Shown here piece by piece: positions 1-8,033 of a stretch of 64,000 nucleotides of DNA. The DNA is from JACCVL01 sp963695375 (lineage in GTDB: Bacteria; Actinomycetota; Actinomycetes; Propionibacteriales; Nocardioidaceae), in NCBI GenBank assembly GCA_963695375.1, contig OY968767.1, forward strand, positions 496,001-560,000, written 5' to 3'. Numbering within the stretch: the first letter of the stretch is position 1; each line of letters starts with the position of its first letter. A program made the position numbers and the translations under genes. The notes below the pieces were generated by a model that saw nothing but the letters and a program-made list of their open reading frames with translations, had not been told where the DNA came from and searched no databases.

Positions 1-1163
1 CGCGCCAGCACTGGGTGGAACGGATCGCCGAGGACCCGCAGGAGCGGCTGCTGGCCGTGGACGCCTTCGCCGACGCGGTGGTGCTGACGCTACGCCGGGA
101 CGGGTGTCCTCGGCTGCGCGTGCTCCGGCTCGACGCCGGTGGTGACCCGACCGGTCTCGACATCGTGGCGTCCACGCCGGCCGCGCGAATCGCGCTGAGC
201 CACAACGAGCTCTGGGAGACCGGCACGATCACGGTCGTCGAGGAGACCTGCGTCGACCCACCGACGTGGTCCGACGTGGACCTGCACACCGGTGTCCGCA
301 CCGTCCGGCACCGCCGACCGGCGCCCGGCCACGACCCGACGGCCTACCGCACCGAACGACGCAGCATCGCCGGTGCGGACGGTGCCGCCGTGCCGGTGAC
401 GATCACCCGGCACCGGGACACCCCGCTGGACGGCACCGCTCCCGCCCTGCTGTGGGGCTACGGCGCGTACGAGAGCTGTGACGACCCCGCGTTCGACCCT
501 GCGCTGCCCAGCCTGCTGGACCGGGGGGTCGTCCACGTGCTCACCCACGTGCGCGGCGGCGGCGAGCGTGGTCGGCAGTGGTGGCTGGACGGCCGGCTGG
601 ACCGCAAGCAGCACACGTTTGACGACCATGTCAGCGTGGCCGACCACCTGGCGGCGGCGCGGCTGGTCGACCCGGACCGGATCGCCACCCGAGGTCTGTC
701 CGCCGGCGGCCTGCTGCAGGGCGCGGTCTTCAGTCAGCGTCCGGACCGGTGGCGAGCGGTCGTCGCCGAGGTCCCGTTCGTCGACGTCGTGACCACGATG
801 CTCGACGCGTCGGTGCCGCTCACGGTGAACGAATGGGACGAGTGGGGGGATCCGAGCCGGGCGGCGGACTTCGAGTGGATGCTGGCGTACTCCCCCTACG
901 ACAACCCGCCCCCCGCCGGCGGCCGTCCGGACCTGCTGGTCACCGGCGCGGTGCACGACCCCCGGGTGATGGTCTGGGAGCCGGCGAAGTGGGTCGCCGC
1001 GCTGCGGCACTCCGACCCGGATTGGGCGGACCGGTGCCTGTTCCGCTGCGAGACCGGGGCCGGTGCGCACACCGGGCCGGCAGGCCGGTACGCGCACCTG
1101 CGCTACGAGGCGGAAATCTTCGCATGGCTGCTGGAGCGATTGCAGAAAAGCTCCGGCGGCTGA
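1..1163 (+). CDS. ptrB: Oligopeptidase B (S9A serine peptidase), 5' truncated by window edge
   Basis: The reading frame is open from base 3, so the gene begins upstream of the window. About 387 C-terminal residues are visible, against roughly 700 for the family, which matches the alpha/beta-hydrolase half. Oligopeptidase B cleaves short peptides after Arg/Lys in the cytoplasm. The catalytic serine lies in GLSAGG (codon 699-701), the aspartate in GAVHDPR (957-959) and the histidine in GAHTGP (1068-1070). WGYGAY and RGGGERG are family signatures. The usual motif is GRSAGG; here Arg is Leu. The beta-propeller half is not visible. A GTG at position 15 is internal and not the true start. The call of family is secure; oligopeptidase B rather than prolyl oligopeptidase is inferred from GGLLQGAV-type context. 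Confidence 0.9.
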   Translation, partial: RQHWVERIAEDPQERLLAVDAFADAVVLTLRRDGCPRLRVLRLDAGGDPTGLDIVASTPAARIALSHNELWETGTITVVEETCVDPPTWSDVDLHTGVRTVRHRRPAPGHDPTAYRTERRSIAGADGAAVPVTITRHRDTPLDGTAPALLWGYGAYESCDDPAFDPALPSLLDRGVVHVLTHVRGGGERGRQWWLDGRLDRKQHTFDDHVSVADHLAAARLVDPDRIATRGLSAGGLLQGAVFSQRPDRWRAVVAEVPFVDVVTTMLDASVPLTVNEWDEWGDPSRAADFEWMLAYSPYDNPPPAGGRPDLLVTGAVHDPRVMVWEPAKWVAALRHSDPDWADRCLFRCETGAGAHTGPAGRYAHLRYEAEIFAWLLERLQKSSGG

Positions 1164-1253
1164 CGCCCGACAAATTCGGCGCGGTCAACGCTGTACAAAA
1201 TACCGGCGATGGAATTCCCCCACGCATTGTCACCGCCCACCCCCCCCAAAACA

Positions 1254-1302
1254 GGTCACGATCCGCGACTTCTGCAGGCTGCAGAAGTCGCGGATCGTGA
1301 CC
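1254..1302. repeat. Perfect 24-bp inverted repeat with 1-nt spacer (18-base-unit family, head to head)
   Basis: Left arm 1254-1277 and right arm 1279-1302 are exact reverse complements around a single G. The right arm contains the unit AAGTCGCGGATCGTGACC preceded by CTGCAG. It lies between two convergent genes (stops at 1163 and 1333), so it could act as a bidirectional terminator, but there is no T-run on either strand. The same unit recurs at 2047-2157, 12087-12174 and 63654-63674, so this is a dispersed repeat rather than a one-off terminator. Confidence 0.9.
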
Positions 1303-1332
1303 TAGACGAGGGCCCCCCGGAAGACGGATCGG

Positions 1333-1845
1333 TCAGGCGATCCGGCAGTTCCCCTCGGTGGTCGCCAGTCGGGTGAGGTGCACGTTGTCGACGTTGTACA
1401 GGTCGGTCACCACCCGGAGCCGGTAGATACCGTCGCTCTCGACGTTCAGCCGCATCCGCGGCGACTGAGCCCTCGGGAAGCCGGCCCACTCGAACGGCGC
1501 CACGTTGACCGAGCCCTGGTCCTCGGCCGCGCCCAGCTGTCCACCCATCGGAGCGCTGCGCTTCACGTTGCGCCAGTTGCCGTCGATCCGCTTCTGCGCC
1601 ACCAGGCGGGTCACCACGGTGAACGTCTTGAATTCGGCGTTCTCATTGCGGGTCTCCGCGCCGCGCACCCGCGCCGACAGCTGGCCCGCGAGGTTCGGGT
1701 CCTCGTTCTGCGTGAAGCCCACGCACTTCAGTCCACCGGTGCGCTGGTGGTAGGCGCCGTCGGAGTCGGTCGTCGCCGTCGCCGGCGTCGCCATCAGTCC
1801 GACCAGTGCCGACGCAGCCAGCGCCACTGTTGCCTTCCGAAACAT
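1333..1845 (-). CDS. Small secreted protein of unknown function
   Basis: A 170-residue product with a clear Sec signal peptide: MFRK, a hydrophobic stretch of Ala/Leu/Val, then a predicted cleavage after ATPATA near residue 24. The mature part is about 145 residues, has two cysteines (one near the N-terminus of the mature protein and one four residues from the end) and alternating polar/hydrophobic segments suggesting a beta-rich fold. I do not recognise a family. The start is supported by AGGAAGAGG and GAAGG purine runs just upstream of the ATG. It is a single gene, convergent with ptrB, with a relatively AT-rich 5' region. Function unknown; an extracellular structural or binding role is only a guess. 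Confidence 0.75.
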   Translation of the reverse strand: MFRKATVALAASALVGLMATPATATTDSDGAYHQRTGGLKCVGFTQNEDPNLAGQLSARVRGAETRNENAEFKTFTVVTRLVAQKRIDGNWRNVKRSAPMGGQLGAAEDQGSVNVAPFEWAGFPRAQSPRMRLNVESDGIYRLRVVTDLYNVDNVHLTRLATTEGNCRIA

Positions 1846-1970
1846 CGTCCTTCACCTCTTCCTGCGGGTGCGACGGTCTCCCTATGGACCTGCCGCGAAT
1901 GGGAGGAGGTTAGGCGCGCTCGTTCCGTGGTGTGCGGGAAACTCCGGAGAAACTACTGCCTGTGCAGAAT

Positions 1971-1982
1971 GATTGAACAATC
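1971..1982. promoter_or_regulatory. Possible operator: GATTG-AA-CAATC dyad upstream of the secreted protein
   Basis: A perfect 5+5 dyad (GATTGAACAATC) in the AT-richer stretch 125 bases upstream of the start at 1845. Two further GATTGC copies follow at about 2007 and 2029. It may bind a regulator of the leftward gene. The whole gap 1846-2184 otherwise holds only the repeat elements listed separately. No clear -35/-10 pair was convincing. Confidence 0.25.
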
Positions 1983-2046
1983 GGTGAAAGACGCGGCGAC
2001 AATTTGCGATTGCGACCCGACTGTATGTGATTGCACCCCGCACCCT

Positions 2047-2096
2047 GGTGACCATCCGCGACGTCTGCGGGGCGGAAAAACTCGCGGATCGTGACC
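2047..2096. repeat. Degenerate copy of the 18-base-unit palindrome
   Basis: Left half GGTGACCATCCGCGACGTC and right half CTCGCGGATCGTGACC match the arms of the palindrome at 1254-1302, but the centre is scrambled (GGGGCGGAAAAA). It sits 12 bases before the intact copy at 2109-2157, so the two form a local cluster. It looks like a decayed copy. Confidence 0.75.
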
Positions 2097-2108
2097 TCGG
2101 GTGCCCCT

Positions 2109-2157
2109 GGTGACGATCCGCGACTTCTGCAGGCTGCAGAAGTCGCGGATCGTCACC
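2109..2157. repeat. Perfect 24-bp inverted repeat with 1-nt spacer, second intact copy
   Basis: Arms 2109-2132 and 2134-2157 are exact complements around one G. Compared with the copy at 1254, both outer ends carry the same compensating change (GGTCACG to GGTGACG on the left, CGTGACC to CGTCACC on the right), so pairing is kept although sequence differs. It lies 27 bases beyond the stop of the leftward FUSC gene, again a 3'-end location. Confidence 0.9.
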
Positions 2158-2184
2158 CCGCTTCGCGTGCGCTGCGTCTTGGGG

Positions 2185-3336
2185 TCAGGGCCGGCGGATC
2201 AACCAGCGTGGCGACCCGCCCGCGGTCACCGGCTGCGCCGCCGCGACCTCGTCCATCGCCTCGCTCACGTTACGGAGGTTCGCGATCAGCGCGCCGTAGA
2301 CCGGCCAGAACGCGATCGGCACGTCGGCGTCGGACAGGTCCGCGGAGAGCTGGTCGAGCCGCCCCTGCACCCGCCGCACGCCGTCCCGGTCGGCACCCAC
2401 GATCACTCTGCCGGCCTCCTCCAGCAGGTCGGTCCACCGACCCCGGAAGCGCGGATCGGCCACCGCGGGCCAGCCGTTGCCCCGGCTCAGCGTGCGCGCC
2501 ATGCTCCGGCAGTCGGCGATCGACTGCTCGAGCCGGCGCAGGATGTCGTCCCACCCGCGGGCGCGCTCCATCCGGGCGCGGACACCGGGGCGCGGGTTCC
2601 ACCGCCCGCTCTCCCAGGCCTGACGGGCGACCCCCCACGCGTCATCGAGGTCCTCGTCGAGCTCGCGAGTGCACTCGACCCAGCCTTCCGCCGGGTCGTC
2701 CTCGGGTGGGTGGCCCTCGTCGGGCGCGTCACGCAGGTCCAGCGCGATCTCGATGAGCAGCTCGCCGATCCGGTTGTCGATCCGGTCGATCCGGCGCGCG
2801 GCCACCCGGTCCCGCAGTGGTGGCCAGACCAGAAGGTTGACCGCCAGGCCGACCCCGATCCCGATCCCGGTGTCCGCGAGCCGCTCCAACAGCCGCACGC
2901 CGTCGTCGCTGTAGCCCGCCAGCAACACGATCAGGGCCGTGGTGGCCACCGTTGCCCGCTCGGGTCGGAGTGACCGGGTGTGGCCCATGGCCAGGCTCAC
3001 CACCAGCACCGCCGCGAGACTCGCCGCGCCGACCCCCAGTACCGCCCCGAGCGCGGAGGCGACCAGGACACCGAGCACGGTGGCTCCCACCTGCTGCATC
3101 CCCCGGGACAGCGTCCGGTGCACCGTGGCGTGCACGACGAGCAGCGCAGACCAGGGAGCCAGGAACGGCTGCCCCAGACCGAAGACATGCACGGCCAGCA
3201 GCCAGGCGGCGACCGCCGCCCCGACCGTCTTGAGCAGCTGCACCGCGCCCAGCCACACCACCGGGTCCCGGGTCGCGCTCCGCGCCCGACGCCACCGCCG
3301 ACGCGCGCTAGGGACGAGGTCTGCTGGCAGCTTCAC
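2185..3336 (-). CDS. FUSC-family integral membrane protein (aromatic-acid exporter-like)
   Basis: A 383-residue protein. The N-terminal 190 residues hold about five to six hydrophobic segments, including ones rich in VVWLGAVQLLKTVG, LVASALGAVLGVG and GIGIGVGLAVNLLVWPPL. The C-terminal half is hydrophilic and helical with many acidic/basic pairs, as in the cytoplasmic part of FUSC/ArAE proteins, which export aromatic acids or similar small molecules. I chose the GTG at 3336 because it overlaps the upstream aldo/keto reductase stop as GTGA, a typical coupled junction. The frame stays open far upstream but that part is antisense-like shadow of the reductase. Substrate unknown. Last gene of a three-gene leftward operon. 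Confidence 0.7.
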   Translation of the reverse strand: MKLPADLVPSARRRWRRARSATRDPVVWLGAVQLLKTVGAAVAAWLLAVHVFGLGQPFLAPWSALLVVHATVHRTLSRGMQQVGATVLGVLVASALGAVLGVGAASLAAVLVVSLAMGHTRSLRPERATVATTALIVLLAGYSDDGVRLLERLADTGIGIGVGLAVNLLVWPPLRDRVAARRIDRIDNRIGELLIEIALDLRDAPDEGHPPEDDPAEGWVECTRELDEDLDDAWGVARQAWESGRWNPRPGVRARMERARGWDDILRRLEQSIADCRSMARTLSRGNGWPAVADPRFRGRWTDLLEEAGRVIVGADRDGVRRVQGRLDQLSADLSDADVPIAFWPVYGALIANLRNVSEAMDEVAAAQPVTAGGSPRWLIRRP

Positions 3337-4370
3337 TCCTGACTCGAGGCTGCCCACAGGTTGATGCCGGACTCCACCGCATGCCGGTCGATCTCGGCCA
3401 GCTCGTCGGCAGACAGCTCGAGGCGCTCGAGGGCGGCGACGTTCTGCTCCAGCTGGCGCACGCTGCTGGCCCCGATCAGGACCGAGGTGACGCGAGGGTC
3501 GCGGAGCGCCCAGGCGAGGGCGAGCTGCGCCAGCGACTGGCCCCGACCGGACGCCACCTGGTTCAGCGCCCGGATGTGCGCGAGGTTCTCGTCCGAGAGG
3601 TGCTGCTCGTCGAGCGACTTGTCCTGAGCGGCCCGGGAGTCCTCCGGCACGCCGTCGAGGTAGCGGTCGGTGAGCATCCCCTGCGCCAGCGGCGAGAAGG
3701 CGATGCAGCCGACCTGCTCGTCGCCGAGGACGTCGAGCAGTCCCTCCTCGATCCAGCGGTTGAGCATCGAGTAGGACGGCTGGTGGATCAGCAGCGGGGT
3801 GCCCAGCTCGCGCAGCAGCGCGGCGGCCTCCCGGGTGCGCTCGGGACTGTACGACGAGATCCCCGCATAGCGCGCCTTGCCCTGCCGGACCGCGGTGTCC
3901 AGCGCGCCCATCGTCTCCTCGAGCGGGGTCTCGGGGTCGAAGCGGTGGCTGTAGAAGATGTCGACATGGTCGAGCCGCATCCGGGTCAGCGACTGGTCCA
4001 GGCTGTCCAGCAGGTACTTGCGCGAACCCCACTCGCCGTACGGGCCCGGCCACATGTCGTATCCCGCCTTAGTGGACAGGACGAGCTCGTGCCGCAGGCT
4101 AGCGAAGTCCTCGTGGAAGAGCCGACCGAAGTTGATCTCAGCGCTGCCGTACGGCGGTCCGTAGTTGTTGGCCAGGTCGAAGTGGGTGATGCCCAGGTCG
4201 AACGCCCGCCGCAGCGTGGCGCGCTGGGTGGCGATCGGCTTGTCGTCGCCGAAGTTGTGCCACAGCCCGAGCGACACCGCTGGCAGCCGGAGCCCGCTCG
4301 CGCCGCAGCGGCGGTAGGTCATCGAGCCGTAGCGGTCGGCAGCCGGGCGGTACGCGTCGAGGACATCCAT
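3333..4370 (-). CDS. yghZ: Aldo/keto reductase, L-glyceraldehyde 3-phosphate reductase type
   Basis: A 345-residue NADPH-dependent aldo/keto reductase close to the YghZ/Gpr group, which reduces L-glyceraldehyde 3-phosphate and methylglyoxal. Visible catalytic tetrad elements are Asp and Tyr in HFDLANNYG, Lys in STKAGYDM and His in FYSHRFD. The YghZ signatures WPGPYGEWGSRKYL and QPSYSMLNRW are present, and IGASSVRQLEQN is the cofactor-phosphate binding loop. Length matches the family. ATG start at 4370 has little visible ribosome site (GGACATCC context). It lies 48 bases after a HAD phosphatase and overlaps the FUSC gene by four bases, so the three are probably co-transcribed for handling reactive sugar phosphates or aldehydes. 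Confidence 0.9.
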   Translation of the reverse strand: MDVLDAYRPAADRYGSMTYRRCGASGLRLPAVSLGLWHNFGDDKPIATQRATLRRAFDLGITHFDLANNYGPPYGSAEINFGRLFHEDFASLRHELVLSTKAGYDMWPGPYGEWGSRKYLLDSLDQSLTRMRLDHVDIFYSHRFDPETPLEETMGALDTAVRQGKARYAGISSYSPERTREAAALLRELGTPLLIHQPSYSMLNRWIEEGLLDVLGDEQVGCIAFSPLAQGMLTDRYLDGVPEDSRAAQDKSLDEQHLSDENLAHIRALNQVASGRGQSLAQLALAWALRDPRVTSVLIGASSVRQLEQNVAALERLELSADELAEIDRHAVESGINLWAASSQE

Positions 4371-4418
4371 GGCGGGGAGTCTGCCGGACGACGACTGCTG
4401 CCGCGTCTCGAGGCCGGG

Positions 4419-5231
4419 CTACCGACCGGCGTCACCGTCGCCGACCATGTCCGCGACGTCGGCGATCGACTCCACGACCCAGGTCGCGCGGTACGGGAAC
4501 CGGCCGACCTGGTCGCGCCGGGTCGAGCCGGTCAGCACCAGCACGGTCCGCAGCCCGGCCTCCAGGCCGGACACGATGTCGGTGTCCATCCGATCGCCGA
4601 TCATGACGGTCGTCTCGGAGTGCGCCTCGATCTGGTTCAAGGCGCTGCGCATCATCAGCGGGTTGGGCTTGCCGACGAAGTACGGCGCGACACCGGTGGC
4701 CCGGGTGATCAGCGCGGCCACCGAGCCCGTCGCCGGCAGCGCGCCCTCGGGTGACGGCCCGGTCGCGTCCGGGTTGGTGGCGATGAACCGGGCTCCGGCG
4801 TCGATCAAGCGGATCGCCCGGGTGATGGCCTCGAACGAGTAGGTCCGGGTCTCCCCGAGCACGACGTAGTCGGGATCACGGTCGGTGAGCACGTAGCCGA
4901 CGTCGTGCAGGGCGGTCGTGAGGCCGGCCTCGCCGATGGCGAAGGCACTGCCGCCCGGCCGCTGGTCCTCGAGGAACTGCGCCGTGGCCAACGCAGAGGT
5001 CCAGATCGACTCCTCCGGCAGGTCGATGCCGCTGCGGTGCAGCCGGGCGACCAGGTCGCGGGGGGTGAAGATGGAGTTGTTGGTCAGCACGAGGAACCGC
5101 CGCCCCGACTGCTGCAACCGGGCCACGAAGTCCGAGGCGCCGGGGATCGGCGCCTCCTCGTGCACCAGGACGCCGTCCATGTCGGTGAGCCAGGACTCCA
5201 CCGGCTTGCCGTGCTGTCGCTCGTCGGTCAC
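4419..5231 (-). CDS. HAD-IIA family sugar-phosphate phosphatase (NagD-like)
   Basis: A 270-residue haloacid dehalogenase superfamily phosphatase of the class IIA (NagD/pNPPase) type. Motif I is DMDGVLVHEE with the nucleophile Asp; motif II is LTNNS; the Lys of motif III is in VGKPNP; motif IV is MIGDRMDTDI. The class IIA cap segment sits between motifs II and III. Family members dephosphorylate sugar phosphates or nucleotides in the cytoplasm. GTG start at 5231. First gene of the leftward operon with the aldo/keto reductase and FUSC protein. The 5' side contains four 22-base tandem repeats shared with the divergent DUF1206 gene. Confidence 0.88.
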   Translation of the reverse strand: MTDERQHGKPVESWLTDMDGVLVHEEAPIPGASDFVARLQQSGRRFLVLTNNSIFTPRDLVARLHRSGIDLPEESIWTSALATAQFLEDQRPGGSAFAIGEAGLTTALHDVGYVLTDRDPDYVVLGETRTYSFEAITRAIRLIDAGARFIATNPDATGPSPEGALPATGSVAALITRATGVAPYFVGKPNPLMMRSALNQIEAHSETTVMIGDRMDTDIVSGLEAGLRTVLVLTGSTRRDQVGRFPYRATWVVESIADVADMVGDGDAGR

Positions 5232-5260
5232 CCCGGCATCATCCCCCGCCCACCCCGCGA

Positions 5261-5340
5261 TCCGTCAGTTCCACCCCGCCCATCCGTCACTTTCGTCCCG
5301 CCCATCCGCCAGTTCCGCCCCGCCCATCCGTCAGTTGCAG
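5261..5340. repeat. Four tandem 22-base repeats in a divergent intergenic region
   Basis: Units begin TCCGTCAGTT/TCCGTCACTT/TCCGCCAGTT/TCCGTCAGTT at 5261, 5283, 5305 and 5327 with exactly 22-base spacing (two helical turns); the last is partial. The region lies 30 bases upstream of the leftward HAD phosphatase start and 48 bases upstream of the rightward DUF1206 start. Regular helical phasing at a divergent promoter suggests cooperative protein binding, but this is inference. Confidence 0.8.
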
Positions 5341-5387
5341 GTGGCATTCGGGGTGCGTGCGGGTCGCGCACCCGGCACAGTGGCGGC

Positions 5388-6212
5388 GTGTCACGCTCCG
5401 GTGCTCCCTCACCCCCCGACTCCGCCCGCGAGGCGGCTCACCAGGCCAAGGACAGCAGCGCGCTGGACGCCGGGATGCGGGTCGGCCTGGTGGCCTACGG
5501 AGCGCTGCACCTGCTGTTCGCCTTCATCGCGCTGCAGCTGGCCTGGAGCGACGAGGCGACCAGCTCCACCGGCGCCCTGCACCAGCTGGCGCAGGAGGCG
5601 TACGGCCAGGTGCTGCTGTGGGTGTCGGCAGCGGGGCTGGTCCTGCTGGCGGCGTGGCAGGGCCTCGAGGCTGCCGTCGGCTACGGCTGGCGCGACACCG
5701 GCCGGCTCCGCAAGCGACTGGAATCCGGCCTCCGGGCGGGGGTCTACCTGGCGCTCGCCTGGCTCGCCGTCAGCACAGCGGCCGGCATCGGCGGCGGCTC
5801 GAGCAAGGACGGCATGACTGCGCGACTGATGTCGGCCACCGCCGGGCAGTGGCTGGTGGCGGCGGTCGGGCTAGCGGTGATCGGCTTCGGTGGCGCACAG
5901 ATGGTCAAAGGCGCCACCAGGCGGTTCACCGAGGACCTGGAGGGTCAGGGGACCGCCGGTGACTCCGGCACCGCTTTGGTGCGCCTCGGCCAGGTGGGCT
6001 ACCTGGCGAAGGGCAGCTCGCTCGCCGTCGTGGGCGGCCTATTCGTGTGGGCGGCCGCGTCGTACGACCCGCAGAAGGCAGGAGGCCTCGATGCGGCGCT
6101 GCGGACGTTGGTCCGCCAGCCGTACGGGCCGGTCCTGGTCACCGTCATCGCGGTCGGACTCGCGGCGTTCGGCGCCTACTGCTTCGGCTGGGCCCGACAC
6201 GCCAAGAGCTGA
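5388..6212 (+). CDS. DUF1206 family membrane protein
   Basis: A 274-residue integral membrane protein with the triple internal repeat of DUF1206. Each repeat starts with a Gly-x-x-x-x-Gly helix: GMRVGLVAYGALHLLFAF, ESGLRAGVYLALAWLAV and LGQVGYLAKGSSLAVVGG, each followed by a second membrane span, giving six spans in all. Short charged loops with KR/RR separate them. GTG at 5388 is chosen because translation upstream is low-complexity and lies in the tandem-repeat region. Function of the family is unknown. It precedes a PfpI-type stress protein by 88 bases on the same strand. Confidence 0.85.
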   Translation: MSRSGAPSPPDSAREAAHQAKDSSALDAGMRVGLVAYGALHLLFAFIALQLAWSDEATSSTGALHQLAQEAYGQVLLWVSAAGLVLLAAWQGLEAAVGYGWRDTGRLRKRLESGLRAGVYLALAWLAVSTAAGIGGGSSKDGMTARLMSATAGQWLVAAVGLAVIGFGGAQMVKGATRRFTEDLEGQGTAGDSGTALVRLGQVGYLAKGSSLAVVGGLFVWAAASYDPQKAGGLDAALRTLVRQPYGPVLVTVIAVGLAAFGAYCFGWARHAKS

Positions 6213-6300
6213 CCGCCGCCCGGTTTGCACCATCCCGGAGGTCGAGGTAGTCAGGACGCATACAGCCACACCCTCGTCGAACCTCTGGAGGACCTGAAGC

Positions 6301-6849
6301 ATGACTGCTGCACTACAGGGCAAGACCGTCGCCTTCGCCGTGGCCACCGAAGGCATCGAGCAGGTCGAGCTGACCGAGCCGTGGCAGGCGGTCGAGGACG
6401 CCGGCGGGACCCCTCGGCTGGTCTCGACTGACAGCGGCAGCGTCCAGGCTTTTCACCACCTCGACAAGGGCGACCGGTTCGATGTCGACGTCGTCTTCGG
6501 CGACGTGCGGCCGGACGACTTCGACGCGCTGGTGCTCCCCGGCGGAGTGGCGAACCCGGACGCGCTGCGCGCGGACAAGGCGGCGGTGGACTTCATCGGA
6601 GCCTTCCTCGCCTCCGGCAAGCCGGTCGCTGCCATCTGCCACGCCCCGTGGACGCTGATCGAGGCGGGCGCGGTACGCGGGCGCCGGTTGACGTCGTGGC
6701 CGAGCCTGCAGACCGATCTGCGCAACGCGGGCGCGAGCTGGGTCGACGAGGAGGTGGTGGTGGACCAGAACCTCATCACCAGCCGTCGCCCCGACGACCT
6801 GCCCGCCTTCTGCGCCACTCTCGTCGAGCAGCTCACCGACGGCGCCTGA
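6301..6849 (+). CDS. DJ-1/PfpI family protein (class I glutamine amidotransferase-like)
   Basis: A 182-residue protein with the PfpI fold. The nucleophile elbow AICHAPW places Cys113 and His114, and the conserved acidic residue is in ATEGIEQ near residue 17. VLPGGVANPD is also typical. Relatives act as general-stress proteins, reported as deglycases or proteases; exact activity is not shown here. A strong ribosome site GGAGG (CTGGAGGACCTGAAGC) precedes the ATG. Upstream, GGTTT at 6222 followed after 18 bases by AGGTAG loosely resembles a SigB/F-type stress promoter, but two mismatches make this weak. Single gene or downstream of DUF1206. Confidence 0.87.
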   Translation: MTAALQGKTVAFAVATEGIEQVELTEPWQAVEDAGGTPRLVSTDSGSVQAFHHLDKGDRFDVDVVFGDVRPDDFDALVLPGGVANPDALRADKAAVDFIGAFLASGKPVAAICHAPWTLIEAGAVRGRRLTSWPSLQTDLRNAGASWVDEEVVVDQNLITSRRPDDLPAFCATLVEQLTDGA

Positions 6850-6886
6850 ACGACCGGCGGGTCGGCCCGCCGGCCAGCCAGCCGGC

Positions 6887-8032
6887 TCAGCCCAGGTGCC
6901 GGTCGAAGAACGCCGTGGTGCGGGTCATCGAGCGCGGCCACTGGCCGTACATCGTGTGCCCCTCGCCCGGGTAGGTGATCAGCGACCCGTTCGCGCCCGC
7001 TTGGCGCAGCGCGCGGACCGTTGCCCGCGACCAGGCCAACGGGCAGGTGTCGTCCGCGGTGCCGTGGTGCAGCAGGACCGGCGGCGACACCCGCTCGAAG
7101 TACGGGCGCGGCGACGCCGCCCGCCAGAACGCCGGCGACTGTGCGGGCAACCCGTAGGTCCGCCGCATCCGGGCGTTCACCGCCGAGCGGTCGTCGCTCG
7201 GCTGGTAGAACTGCCGCCAGTTGTCCGCGGCGAGCGAGCTGGTGGAGGCGTACAGGACGGCCGCGTCGACGAGACCTGGCCGGGCGACGAGAGCGTTCAG
7301 CGTCACGTTCCCTCCCATGGACCGGCCGAGCAGCCCGACCCGCTTCCCGTCGAGGTAGGGCAGATCCGAGCGTTTGACCGCACGGACGGCGTTGACCACG
7401 TCCACGGCGTACGGCAGCCGCAGCGCGTAGTCGACGCGCGGATCGTCGTCGGACCCGGCGTGGTTGCGGTAGTCGGTGTGCAGCACGACGTAGCCGCGCC
7501 GCGCCAGCCAGTCCTGCTCGCGCGCCAGACCCTGACCGCTGACGTAGACCGCCGGGTCGATGTAGCCGTGCGCCAGCACCAGGACGGGGAACGGGCCGGA
7601 CCCCGCCGGGACGTTCATGATTCCGGAGATCCGCAGGTCCTCGCTGCGGTAGCTGATCGCGAAACGTCGGTAGGAGCCGAAGTCCCCGAGTGACCGGACG
7701 ACTCGCAGTCCGCGACCGTCGAAACGGGTCTGGATCAGCGCGCGCACCGAGATCGGGTGCGGCTCGGCGCGGGGCTCCGACCGGTCCGGGCCGGACGGCT
7801 CCGGCCCGGTCGGCGGCGTCGACTCAGACGGCGACGCCGACCCGGAGACTGACGGCCCGCCGTCCGCCGGCCCTGTCGTCGCCGCGCTGCTCGGGTCGGC
7901 ACCGTCGGCAGCCGCCGGGCCGTCGTCAGCGGTGCAGCCGGGCATCAGCAACAGAGCCAGCGTGACCGGCACGGCGGCGTACTGGGCGGCTCGCCGACCT
8001 CGCGCAGCCTGCGGCCTGGGCTGGGCGGACAC
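6887..8032 (-). CDS. Lipoprotein alpha/beta hydrolase of the S9 (prolyl oligopeptidase C-terminal) type
   Basis: A 381-residue putative lipoprotein. An N-terminal hydrophobic segment ends in LLLMPGC, a lipobox, followed by a 60-residue Ala/Ser/Pro/Asp linker typical of surface-anchored actinobacterial proteins. The hydrolase domain has LVLAHGY (oxyanion), LLGRSMGG (nucleophile Ser), HHGTADDTCP (Asp) and PGEGHTMYG (His), so the triad is complete. Substrate unknown; peptide or ester hydrolysis outside the membrane is likely. The GTG at 8032 lies one base after the sortase stop, so the two are translationally coupled. Convergent with the PfpI gene. Confidence 0.82.
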   Translation of the reverse strand: MSAQPRPQAARGRRAAQYAAVPVTLALLLMPGCTADDGPAAADGADPSSAATTGPADGGPSVSGSASPSESTPPTGPEPSGPDRSEPRAEPHPISVRALIQTRFDGRGLRVVRSLGDFGSYRRFAISYRSEDLRISGIMNVPAGSGPFPVLVLAHGYIDPAVYVSGQGLAREQDWLARRGYVVLHTDYRNHAGSDDDPRVDYALRLPYAVDVVNAVRAVKRSDLPYLDGKRVGLLGRSMGGNVTLNALVARPGLVDAAVLYASTSSLAADNWRQFYQPSDDRSAVNARMRRTYGLPAQSPAFWRAASPRPYFERVSPPVLLHHGTADDTCPLAWSRATVRALRQAGANGSLITYPGEGHTMYGQWPRSMTRTTAFFDRHLG

Positions 8033-8033
8033 G

